The translations under genes were made by a program, and so were the position numbers. Below the pieces are notes generated by a model. The model was not told where the DNA came from, searched no databases, and saw nothing but the letters and a program-made list of their open reading frames with translations. A DNA stretch of 5,476 nt from Roseiarcus sp050015935 (GTDB lineage Bacteria > Pseudomonadota > Alphaproteobacteria > Rhizobiales > Beijerinckiaceae), in assembly GCA_050015935.1 (NCBI GenBank), contig JBEKAL010000257.1:1-5476 (forward strand). Reading direction: 5' to 3'. Shown piece by piece: positions 1 to 5,048 of the stretch (positions within the stretch are counted from its first letter, which is position 1; every line of letters begins with the position of its first letter).

Positions 1-780
1 CGCCTTGATCAGCTTGGCCGGGCCGGCGGCGTAGCCGATGCGCCAGCCGGTCATCGCATAGGCCTTGGAGACGCCGTTCATCGTCAGCGTGCGCTCGTAG
101 AGGCCGGGCTCGACCTCGGCCGTCGTGGCGAAGACGAAATCGCCGTAGACGAGATGCTCGTATATGTCGTCGGTGAGCACATAGACGTGCGGGTGGCGCA
201 TCAGCACTTCGGTCAACGCCTTCAATTCGGCGCGCGTATACGCGGCGCCCGAAGGGTTGGAGGGCGAGTTGAGGATCACCCACTTGCTGCGCGGCGTGAT
301 CGCGCGCTCCAGGTCCTCGGGCCTCAGCTTGAAGGCGTTTTCCAGAGTCGTCGGCGCCAAGACCGGCTCGCCGCCGTTGATCAGCACCATCTCGGGATAG
401 CTGACCCAATAGGGCGCGGGGATGATCACCTCGTCGCCCTTGTTCAGCGTCGTCAGGAAGGCGTTGTAGAGAATCTGCTTGCCGCCGGTGCCGACGATGG
501 TGTCGGAAGCCTTGTAGTCGAGCCCGTTCTCGCGCTTGAACTTGGCCGCGATCGCTTCGCGTAAGGGGGGAATGCCGAGCACCGGGGGGTACTTGGTCTC
601 GCCGCGCCGGATGGCGTCGATCGCCGCTTGCTTGATGTTGTCGGGCGTGTCGAAGTCCGGCTCGCCGATCGACAGCGAAATCACGTCGCGCCCCTTGGCT
701 TTGAGATCGCGCGCCTTCTGCGTCACCGCGATGGTCGCGGAAGGCTTAACGCGAGAAAGGACATCGGCGATAAAGGCCAT
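1..780 (-). CDS. aatA: Aspartate aminotransferase (class I/II, PLP-dependent), N-terminal 260 residues, cut by window edge
   Basis: This cytosolic enzyme transfers the amino group between aspartate and 2-oxoglutarate, giving oxaloacetate and glutamate; some relatives also accept prephenate or aromatic substrates. Reading leftwards from the ATG at 780, no stop occurs before position 1, so roughly the last third of a ~400-residue protein is missing. Visible class-I landmarks are ISLSIGEPDFDTP (34-46) near the substrate site, a KY..V.GIP.LREAI segment (63-77), GTGGKQ (97-102) of the cofactor phosphate region, APYWVSYPE (122-130) with the ring-stacking aromatic, NSPSNPSG (171-178), TDDIYEHL (203-210), and SKAYAMTGWRIGY (238-250), where K239 should be the Schiff-base lysine. 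The start fits the usual family N-terminus (PSATIAVTQKARDLK at 13-27). A weak AGGA lies about 11 bases upstream. No sign of frameshift or missing catalytic residue. The exact substrate range is inferred from family only. Confidence 0.93.
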   Translation of the reverse strand, partial: MAFIADVLSRVKPSATIAVTQKARDLKAKGRDVISLSIGEPDFDTPDNIKQAAIDAIRRGETKYPPVLGIPPLREAIAAKFKRENGLDYKASDTIVGTGGKQILYNAFLTTLNKGDEVIIPAPYWVSYPEMVLINGGEPVLAPTTLENAFKLRPEDLERAITPRSKWVILNSPSNPSGAAYTRAELKALTEVLMRHPHVYVLTDDIYEHLVYGDFVFATTAEVEPGLYERTLTMNGVSKAYAMTGWRIGYAAGPAKLIKA

Positions 781-792
781 GATTGCGCAATC
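781..792. promoter_or_regulatory. Perfect 12-bp palindrome next to the aminotransferase start
   Basis: GATTGCGCAATC reads the same on both strands and ends directly against the minus-strand ATG at 780. It fills the space between the weak Shine-Dalgarno-like AGGA and the start codon. It could be an operator or a small 5'-leader hairpin affecting translation. The palindrome is directly visible; any role is inference, and 12-bp palindromes can arise by chance. Confidence 0.35.
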
Positions 793-850
793 CTGTTGTT
801 CGGGCGCCGTTTTTTCGCGCGTCGCACCATAGTTTCGGCCGAGGCCGGCG

Positions 851-893
851 GCAACCCGATTCGCGAGTTCTCGCGGCGCCGGCGGGGGGTTGC
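851..893. repeat. Nested inverted repeat in the divergent intergenic region
   Basis: The 229 bases between the divergent aminotransferase and the first exported-protein gene contain no convincing gene. They hold an outer 7-bp inverted repeat, GCAACCC (851-857) with GGGTTGC (887-893). This encloses a tight inner one, CGCGAG (862-867) with CTCGCG (870-875), separated by two bases. The region must hold promoters for both flanking genes, but I see no clear -35/-10 pair. It may be a regulator-binding or leader structure, or simply GC-rich chance pairing. Confidence 0.3.
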
Positions 894-998
894 GACCCTG
901 CGTCGCGTTGTCCGCGCATCCCGCCGGCGGCAGGATGGGCCGGCGAGCGAGGCGCCGCGGCTCGGCGGCTCGGCCATTTCGCCAAAGCGACGATCGAT

Positions 999-1004
999 AG
1001 GAGG
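999..1004 (+). promoter_or_regulatory. Strong ribosome binding site of first exported-protein gene
   Basis: AGGAGG ends five bases before the ATG at 1010. It is a near-consensus Shine-Dalgarno sequence and the main reason for choosing this start. The long arginine-rich reading frames across the same stretch have no such site. Confidence 0.75.
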
Positions 1005-1009
1005 ACAAC

Positions 1010-1408
1010 ATGCGCCGCCGCAATGGGATTGCCGGCCTCGCGCTGACGTTGGCGGTTTGCGCCGCCCGCGCCGACTCGCCGCCGCCGCCGGTTCTATTCG
1101 TCGGCGTCGCCGCGGCCGGCCTGAATTTCGAGACCATCGTGCGCGACTTTTCCCGTCCGGTTCGACCTGTCGCCGAACTCGTCGGCTGCGTCGACGGGCG
1201 CCCCAATTGCGCCCTGGCCCGATCAAAGAAGCTCATCGGAATGGAGGTGCAAGGGATCGACGGCCAGAACTTTCGCGACGATCTGAACGTCGCCGAGCAG
1301 ATCATCGGCGCGTTCCATCGCGAAGGGGCGGCGGCGACGATCGAGCTCGACTTCCAATCGAACGCGTCGACCGGCGAGCCGGTCAGGGTGGAATTCTCCC
1401 GCCGTTGA
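1010..1408 (+). CDS. Small exported protein with Cys-x6-Cys core, paralogue 1
   Basis: I do not recognise a named family. The 132-residue product has a typical Sec signal peptide: an RRR n-region, hydrophobic residues 7-17 and a likely cleavage after ARA (19-21), leaving a mature periplasmic or secreted protein beginning DSPPPP. The mature part has exactly two cysteines, C60 and C67, in LVGCVDGRPNCALARSK (58-74), followed by GMEV and a DG pair. They could form a disulfide or bind a ligand. The protein is clearly related to the product of 1857-2285: the core, the IIGAF segment, and the EP..V.F.RR end align, but this copy is about ten residues shorter before the core. A strong ribosome binding site supports the start. 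The cysteine in the signal peptide (LAVC) is a poor lipobox, so a lipoprotein is less likely. Function unknown. Confidence 0.82.
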   Translation: MRRRNGIAGLALTLAVCAARADSPPPPVLFVGVAAAGLNFETIVRDFSRPVRPVAELVGCVDGRPNCALARSKKLIGMEVQGIDGQNFRDDLNVAEQIIGAFHREGAAATIELDFQSNASTGEPVRVEFSRR

Positions 1409-1444
1409 CCGCCCGCGAGGCCTGGCGACAGCGGTCACGGCGGG
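1398..1444. terminator. Long hairpin between convergent genes, possible bidirectional terminator
   Basis: CCCGCCG (1398-1404) pairs with CGGCGGG (1438-1444), and TGACCGC (1406-1412) pairs with GCGGTCA (1431-1437). Together they make a 14-bp stem with one bulged base (1405) and an 18-base loop. It starts over the last codons and stop of the first exported-protein gene and ends nine bases before the stop of the opposing membrane-protein gene. That is where a shared terminator would sit. Neither side has a T-run, so it is not a classical intrinsic terminator; it could instead protect the 3' ends of transcripts. Confidence 0.4.
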
Positions 1445-1453
1445 CGCCGGCGT

Positions 1454-1804
1454 TCAGCTCGCGAGCCACAGCCCGAACAGGAACGACGCCGAATTGGCGA
1501 TCGAGGAGACGATCATGGCGCGGGAGAGAGCGAGCTGAGCCATCCAGGCGATCATCACGCCTTCGGCCGCGATCACCAGCGCCTCAAGAACGAGGATCGC
1601 CGGCCAATAGGGGAATCGCGGATAGGCCCAATAAGCGGCGGCCCAGAGCTGGGGATGCGTCACCGCCGTCGCCGCCATGGACGCGACGCCGACGTGCAGG
1701 GCGCCTCGGCTCGGCCATTCGGCGGCGCGGACGATCGCGAAGGCGATCGGACCCTCGATCGCCGCGGAGATGACGAGCGCTTGGGCTTCCGATAGGAATA
1801 TCAT
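1454..1804 (-). CDS. Small four-helix integral membrane protein, function unknown
   Basis: The 116-residue product is almost entirely hydrophobic. It has likely membrane helices near residues 7-27, 35-60, 68-90 and 95-114, with few charges outside R26, R33, R63 and R95. Polar residues stand out inside otherwise apolar helices: E17, the THP triplet at 49-51, E74, E81 and N104. This pattern (Glu in helix 1, THP ending helix 2, Glu in helix 3, Asn/Ser in helix 4) resembles small uncharacterised bacterial membrane proteins I recall, but I cannot name the family. The start at 1804 has GGGGGA just upstream. The gene points opposite to the two related exported-protein genes on either side and shares a 52-bp divergent region (1805-1856) with the second, which suggests shared control. 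A transport, sensor or assembly role with those proteins is only speculation. Confidence 0.75.
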   Translation of the reverse strand: MIFLSEAQALVISAAIEGPIAFAIVRAAEWPSRGALHVGVASMAATAVTHPQLWAAAYWAYPRFPYWPAILVLEALVIAAEGVMIAWMAQLALSRAMIVSSIANSASFLFGLWLAS

Positions 1805-1843
1805 CCATTCCCCCGATTATTCGAAAACGCCGTCACGGACAGT

Positions 1844-1851
1844 AGAGGAGG
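1844..1851 (+). promoter_or_regulatory. Strong ribosome binding site fixing the start of paralogue 2
   Basis: AGAGGAGG ends five bases before the ATG at 1857. The open frame extends upstream to an ATG at 1677, but the extra 60 codons are antisense to the membrane-protein gene and would bury the signal peptide. The ribosome binding site, the signal peptide and the match to paralogue 1 all place the start at 1857. Confidence 0.8.
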
Positions 1852-1856
1852 ATAGC

Positions 1857-2285
1857 ATGGGTCGCCGGATCGAGTTGGCTTGCTTTGCGCTGGTGCTGGC
1901 GGTCTCGACCGCTCGAGGAGACATCCTGCCGACGCCGGACCGGGGGCCGCCGATGGGCGACGCCGGCGGTCTGAGCTTCGAAGTCCAATCGGTCGAGGTT
2001 CAATTCGGGCCGGTCAACGGGCCGCACTACCAAAAGAGCCGGCAGGTCGTCGTGCTGGTCGGATGCGACGACGGGCACCCCAATTGCGCGCTGGCCAAAT
2101 CCAAGAATCTCTTGGGCATGGAGGTCGGCTCGGTCGACGGCGAGAGCTTGCGGCCCGAGCGGGGCATGGTGCGGCAGATCATGGCGGCGTTCGCCGACAA
2201 GGCGGCCGCCCCGACGATCGCCCTCGAGCTGTTCTCGCGCGCCTCGGACAGCGAGCCGATCGACGTCGCCTTCGCCCGGCGCTGA
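1857..2285 (+). CDS. Small exported protein with Cys-x6-Cys core, paralogue 2
   Basis: The 142-residue product has a Sec signal peptide (hydrophobic residues 7-18, likely cleavage near TARG|D at 18-22). A proline-rich stretch follows, including DRGPP (28-32), then a beta-rich segment FEVQSVEVQFGP (41-52). The core LVGCDDGHPNCALAKSK (68-84) holds the only two cysteines of the mature form, C70 and C77, as in the gene at 1010-1408. Shared residues continue through LGMEV, VDG, QI..AF, TI.LE and the EP..V.F.RR end. The two are therefore tandem duplicates that have diverged. This copy keeps a PVNGPHYQKSRQ stretch (52-63) largely missing from the other. The histidine at 74 inside the Cys-x6-Cys loop is arginine in the sister. 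No known function; export and a disulfide or ligand-binding loop are inferred. Confidence 0.85.
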   Translation: MGRRIELACFALVLAVSTARGDILPTPDRGPPMGDAGGLSFEVQSVEVQFGPVNGPHYQKSRQVVVLVGCDDGHPNCALAKSKNLLGMEVGSVDGESLRPERGMVRQIMAAFADKAAAPTIALELFSRASDSEPIDVAFARR

Positions 2286-2599
2286 CGGCCCGCGAACAGG
2301 CCGAATGTTCGGCGAGCCCGCGCGTCGCGCCCGACGCGATGGCGATCGTCGAGCGCGCCGCCGAAATCCAAGGCGGCGGCGGCGAATTCGTCGTCGCCGC
2401 CGCGCGGGAAGCGGCGAATCGAATCATCGAAGAGACCGGCGTCATTCGCTTCGCCGTCGCGGGACAACGCGGGTTCGCCGAAGCCGTCGTCGGCCCGCCG
2501 AAGCCTCCCGACGGGCTGGAGAAGGCGTTCGCGAGCCGCCGCCCTCGGAGCCTTGCCTCTCGCCCTCGAGCCCTAGCCTTTTGCCCCGCCAGGGCTTAA
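2286..2599 (+). pseudogene. Remnant of DUF1778 (TacA-like) ribbon-helix-helix antitoxin
   Basis: The frame ending at the TAA of 2597-2599 matches the DUF1778 antitoxin pattern: RVAPDAMAIVERAAEIQG, then EFVVAAAREAANRIIEETG, then VIRFAVAGQRGFAEAVVGPP. In intact members an N-terminal DNA-contacting strand comes first, and a GNAT acetyltransferase toxin gene usually follows. Here there is no ATG, GTG or TTG before the ATG at 2339, which lies inside helix 1 and would give only 86 residues without the DNA-binding strand. The usual helix-turn residues are replaced by GGGG (residues 12-15 from that ATG). The tail (from about residue 66) is an unusual low-complexity RRPRSLASRPRALAF built from a 21-bp near-repeat. 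No toxin gene is present; a 6S RNA follows. I read it as a decayed, orphan antitoxin. A short protein from 2339 cannot be excluded. A 6-bp inverted repeat (CGAACA 2293-2298, TGTTCG 2306-2311) follows the preceding stop. Confidence 0.6.
2540..2581 (+). repeat. Two imperfect 21-bp tandem copies upstream of 6S RNA
   Basis: A unit beginning CGCCCTCG at 2540 recurs at 2561, with 16 of 21 positions identical by eye. It lies in the tail of the antitoxin remnant and just before the likely 6S RNA transcript start. It may be a slippage product that has become part of the 6S promoter region. Confidence 0.4.
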
Positions 2600-2752
2600 G
2601 TAGCCCCCTGCGGAGCTGGGGGGCGCGTCAGGACCTTTATTCCTCGGGGCCGTACGATCCCCATGGGAGCTGTCCCTGTCCTCGCCCGTGGGCCTGGGCA
2701 CACGGCGCCCACCTACTTACGTAGGCGCCCGGGATCTCCGTCCAACGGCTTT
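2600..2752 (+). ncRNA. ssrS: 6S RNA (ends approximate)
   Basis: 6S RNA mimics an open promoter and binds the housekeeping RNA polymerase holoenzyme, lowering transcription in stationary phase. Evidence is position and fold. It lies directly before the 5-FCL gene, the classic ssrS neighbour in proteobacteria. A rod-like structure can be drawn. The closing helix is AGCC (2602-2605) with GGCT (2747-2750), CGGAG (2611-2615) with CTCCG (2736-2740), and GGGCG (2621-2625) with CGCCC (2726-2730). An open central region follows. The apical helix is CCCATGGG (2660-2667) with CCCGTGGG (2685-2692). A small hairpin CCTAC/GTAGG (2712-2716, 2721-2725) sits on the 3' side of the bubble, as in other alphaproteobacterial 6S RNAs. 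The stretch CCATGGGAGCTGTCCCTG also resembles what I recall of this group. Ends are estimated from pairing; the promoter is not clear. The transcript probably reads on into 5-FCL. Confidence 0.78.
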
Positions 2753-2798
2753 CTCGGCTCCGCGCTTCAACTCGAGGGATCGGCGAATCGACGCCAAC

Positions 2799-3386
2799 AT
2801 GTCCGTAGCCGCCGAACCCAAATCGCTGCTGCGCCGGCGCGCGCTGGCGCGCCGCGCCTCGCTCGATCCGCAAACGCGCGCTTTGTTGACCGCCCGTCTG
2901 GTCGAGGAGGGAGTCGCCTGCGCGCGCCAATGGGGCGCGCGAATCGTTTCGGCTTTTTCGCCCATCGGCGAGGAGCCCGACGCGCTCGCGCTTGTCGCCG
3001 CGCTCGGCGCCGCGGGCTTCGCCACCGCTTTGCCGGTCACGGCGCCCGCCAGCGCGCCGCTGACCTTCCGGCTCTGGCGCGTGGGCGATCCGACCGTCGT
3101 CGGCGCCCTGGGCATCCCCGAGCCGAGGCCCGAAGCGCCCGCCGTCGATCCCGATCTGCTGTTCGTGCCTCTTGCCGCATTCGATCGGCGTGGTCATCGC
3201 ATCGGCTACGGCGCGGGCTATTACGACCGCACGCTGAGGCGCCTGCGCGCGGCGCGGTCGATCCGCGCGGTCGGCGTCGCCTATTCCGTCTGCGAGATCG
3301 CGGCGGTGCCCGACGAGGCCTACGACGAGCCGCTCGATTTCATCCTGACCGAGCGCGAATGGATCGCCGCGCGGAGATTCGGCTGA
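2799..3386 (+). CDS. ygfA: 5-formyltetrahydrofolate cyclo-ligase (MTHF synthetase)
   Basis: Cytosolic enzyme that uses ATP to convert 5-formyltetrahydrofolate to 5,10-methenyltetrahydrofolate, returning an inhibitory folate to the one-carbon pool. The 195 residues match the family's usual length. Seen in order: the N-terminal basic helix KSLLRRRALARR (8-19), the SAFSPIGEEPD segment (51-61), GIPEPRP (105-111), LLFVPLAAFDRRGHRIG (120-136) and the signature GYGAGYYDRTL (136-146) that binds nucleotide and folate, then a C-terminal PDEAYDEPLDFILTE (171-185). In the last motif the common His-Asp pair is Tyr-Asp here, a mild oddity. I chose ATG 2799 because the upstream part of the open frame is the 6S RNA. 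The ribosome binding site is weak, with GAGGGA about 20 bases upstream. Its stop overlaps the next start by one base, so the two are translationally coupled. Confidence 0.93.
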   Translation: MSVAAEPKSLLRRRALARRASLDPQTRALLTARLVEEGVACARQWGARIVSAFSPIGEEPDALALVAALGAAGFATALPVTAPASAPLTFRLWRVGDPTVVGALGIPEPRPEAPAVDPDLLFVPLAAFDRRGHRIGYGAGYYDRTLRRLRAARSIRAVGVAYSVCEIAAVPDEAYDEPLDFILTEREWIAARRFG

Positions 3387-4207
3387 TGCGCCTGCTCTTC
3401 ATCGGCGACATCGTCGGCCGTTCGGGGCGCGCCGTCCTTCTCGCCCATGTCGCCGATTTGCGCGCGCGCTGGCGGCTCGATTTCGTCGTCGCCAACGGCG
3501 AAAACGCCGCCGGCGGCTTCGGCGTCACCGAAGCGATCTGCGAGGAATTCCTCGCCGCCGGCGTCGACGCGATCACGCTCGGCAACCACGCCTTCGACCA
3601 GCGCGAGGCGCTGGCGTTCATCGAGCGCCAGCCGCGCCTCATCCGCCCCGCCAATTATCCCCCGGGAACGCCGGGGCGCGGCGCCAATGTGTTCGAGGCC
3701 GCCAACGGCGCCAAGGCGCTCGTCGTCAACATGATGGGGCGGGTGTTCATGGACCCGCTCGACGATCCCTTCCAGCGCATCGAGCAGGAGCTCGCCGCCT
3801 GCCCGCTCGGGATCGGCTGCGACGCGGCGATCATCGATTTCCACGCCGAAGCCTCCAGCGAAAAACAGGCCTTCGGCCATTTCGTCGACGGCCGCGCCAG
3901 CCTCGTCGTCGGCACGCATACGCATGCGCCGAGCGCGGACTGGCGCGTCCTTTCCGGGGGCACCGGCTTCATCACCGACGTCGGCATGACCGGCGATTAC
4001 GATTCGGTTATCGGCATGGCGAAGGACGAGCCGTTGCGCCGCTTCACCCGCCGCATTCCTTCCGGGCGGTTCGAGCCGGCGAGCGGAGCGGCGACTTTGT
4101 GCGGCGTCGCGGTCGAAACCGGCGCCGACGGCCTGGCGCGAAAAATCGCGCCGCTGCGCATCGGCGGCGCGCTCGCGCCCGCCGAGCCCGATTTTTGGAA
4201 TTCCTGA
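3386..4207 (+). CDS. ymdB: YmdB-family metallophosphoesterase
   Basis: Cytosolic dimetal phosphoesterase of the TIGR00282/YmdB family. The Bacillus subtilis member cleaves 2',3'-cyclic nucleotides (cAMP-type) and affects biofilm and motility; the alphaproteobacterial role is not established. The 273 residues fit the family length (about 265-275). Metal and catalytic residues are all present: D8 in FIGDIVGRSGR (5-15), E39 and N40 in NGENAAGG, N67 and H68 in TLGNHAFDQ, H153 in DFHAEASSEKQA, and H178 and H180 in GTHTHAPSAD. RPANYPP (87-93) and the DVGMTGDYDSVIG stretch near residues 200-212 are also typical. The long upstream open frame is the shadow of the 5-FCL gene. The true start is the ATG overlapping that gene's TGA. 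Pairing with 5-FCL is common in this class. Confidence 0.93.
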   Translation: MRLLFIGDIVGRSGRAVLLAHVADLRARWRLDFVVANGENAAGGFGVTEAICEEFLAAGVDAITLGNHAFDQREALAFIERQPRLIRPANYPPGTPGRGANVFEAANGAKALVVNMMGRVFMDPLDDPFQRIEQELAACPLGIGCDAAIIDFHAEASSEKQAFGHFVDGRASLVVGTHTHAPSADWRVLSGGTGFITDVGMTGDYDSVIGMAKDEPLRRFTRRIPSGRFEPASGAATLCGVAVETGADGLARKIAPLRIGGALAPAEPDFWNS

Positions 4208-4229
4208 CCTTCGCGCCGAAAGACCGTTC

Positions 4230-4919
4230 ATGCCCGTCGCTCCGACCCTCGTCTTCGACCTCGACGGCACCTTGGCGGAAACCGCCGGCGATCTCATCGG
4301 CGCCCTCAATTTCGTGCTGGCGGGCGAGGGGATCGCGCCGGCGCCGGTCGCCGCCGCGCGCTCGCTGCTCGGCGCCGGCGGGCGGGCGCTGATCGCGCGC
4401 GGTTTTGCGCTCTCGGGGCGCGAACTCGCGCCGGCCAAACTCGACGCTTTGTTCGCCGAGTTCCTCGCCCGTTACAACGCGCATATCGCCGACGAGACCT
4501 CGCTCTTCCCCGGGGTCGAAGCATGCCTGACGCGCTGCGCCGAGGCGGGCTGGCGGCTCGCCGTCTGCACCAACAAGATGGAGCGTTCCTCCCGCCTTCT
4601 GCTCGGCAAGCTGGGCGTCGCCGATCGCTTCGCCTTCGTCTGCGGCCAGGACACGTTCGGCCTCGCCAAGCCCGATCCCAGGCCGCTCCTGGAGACGATC
4701 CGTAGGGCCGGCGGCGATCCCGCCCGCGCGGCGATGGTCGGCGATTCGCGCATCGACGTCGAGACCGCGCGCGCGGCCCGGACCCCGGTCATCGTCGTCG
4801 ATTTCGGCTACAGCGACGTTCCCGTGGCCGAACTCGGGCCGGACCGGGTGATCTCGCATTTCGACGCGCTGTTCGAGGCGGCGCAGGAGCTGCTGCGGGA
4901 GCGGGCGGCCTCGCCTTGA
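4230..4919 (+). CDS. gph: Phosphoglycolate phosphatase (HAD superfamily)
   Basis: Hydrolyses 2-phosphoglycolate, made by Rubisco oxygenation or released during repair of oxidatively broken DNA ends, to glycolate and phosphate. It needs magnesium and acts in the cytosol. The 229 residues match the usual Gph/CbbZ size. HAD motifs are complete: nucleophile D10 and acid D12 in FDLDGTLAET (9-18), T114 in CTNK, K147 in GLAKPDP, and D172 with D176 in VGDSRIDVETA. Residues about 20-85 form the helical C1 cap typical of this subgroup. The gene starts 22 bp after the YmdB gene with only a weak GAAAGA ahead of it and is probably in the same transcript. Other small-molecule HAD phosphatases share these motifs, so exact substrate is inferred from overall likeness. 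No Rubisco gene is visible here. Confidence 0.87.
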   Translation: MPVAPTLVFDLDGTLAETAGDLIGALNFVLAGEGIAPAPVAAARSLLGAGGRALIARGFALSGRELAPAKLDALFAEFLARYNAHIADETSLFPGVEACLTRCAEAGWRLAVCTNKMERSSRLLLGKLGVADRFAFVCGQDTFGLAKPDPRPLLETIRRAGGDPARAAMVGDSRIDVETARAARTPVIVVDFGYSDVPVAELGPDRVISHFDALFEAAQELLRERAASP

Positions 4920-4944
4920 CTTGCGGTTCGCCCCGGCCTTAAAC
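4916..4944 (+). promoter_or_regulatory. Predicted promoter of the tRNA-Val gene
   Basis: TTGACT (4916-4921) and TTAAAC (4939-4944) are separated by 17 bp. They would start transcription about ten bases before the tRNA. The -35 box matches the sigma-70-type consensus well and overlaps the phosphatase stop codon; the -10 box is weak. The GC-rich stretch after the -10 box would suit growth-rate control of stable RNA. Prediction by eye only. Confidence 0.5.
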
Positions 4945-4960
4945 GAAGCGCCCGCGGTCG

Positions 4961-5035
4961 GGGCGATTAGCTCAGCGGTAGAGCGTCCCCTTCACACGGG
5001 GAAGGCCACAGGTTCGATCCCTGTATCGCCCACCA
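4961..5035 (+). tRNA. tRNA-Val (anticodon CAC), CCA encoded
   Basis: A complete cloverleaf can be drawn. The acceptor stem is GGGCGAT (4961-4967) with ATCGCCC (5025-5031), with discriminator A5032 and genomic CCA (5033-5035). The D stem is GCTC/GAGC (4970-4973, 4981-4984). The anticodon stem is TCCCC/GGGGA (4986-4990, 4998-5002) around loop TTCACAC. The T stem is ACAGG/CCTGT (5008-5012, 5020-5024) with loop TTCGATC. The anticodon CAC at 4993-4995 reads the GTG valine codon. All stems are fully paired, so the gene appears functional. Confidence 0.96.
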
Positions 5036-5048
5036 TGCAGTCCCGGCA

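Noticed and set aside
802..815. GGCGCC followed by six T residues as an intrinsic terminator
   Set aside because: The stem would be only a six-base palindrome without a loop, and no plus-strand gene ends there.
1052..1063. Lipobox LAVC in the signal peptide of the first exported protein
   Set aside because: Val before the Cys is unfavourable, and a normal ARA|D cleavage site follows; the paralogue lacks a cysteine at this place.
628..1773. Plus-strand 381-residue arginine-rich open frame
   Set aside because: Low-complexity Arg/Ser/Pro composition typical of a GC-rich shadow frame; it crosses the aminotransferase, exported-protein and membrane-protein genes.
1677..1856. 60-codon upstream extension of the second exported-protein gene
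   Set aside because: It is antisense to the membrane-protein gene, would bury the signal peptide, and the strong ribosome site lies at 1844-1851.
2688..2798. 37-codon GTG-initiated extension of 5-FCL
   Set aside because: The stretch is the 3' part of the 6S RNA; the protein family begins at the ATG of 2799.
2637..3197. Minus-strand 186-residue frame across 6S RNA and 5-FCL
   Set aside because: Overlaps a well-supported RNA and gene on the other strand and shows only charged low-complexity sequence.
3320..4438. Minus-strand 372-residue open frame opposite ymdB
   Set aside because: Antisense shadow of a gene with complete catalytic motifs; composition is Arg/Ala/Asp-rich with no recognisable domain.
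4044..4859. Minus-strand 271-residue open frame opposite gph
   Set aside because: Antisense shadow of the phosphatase; no domain or ribosome site.
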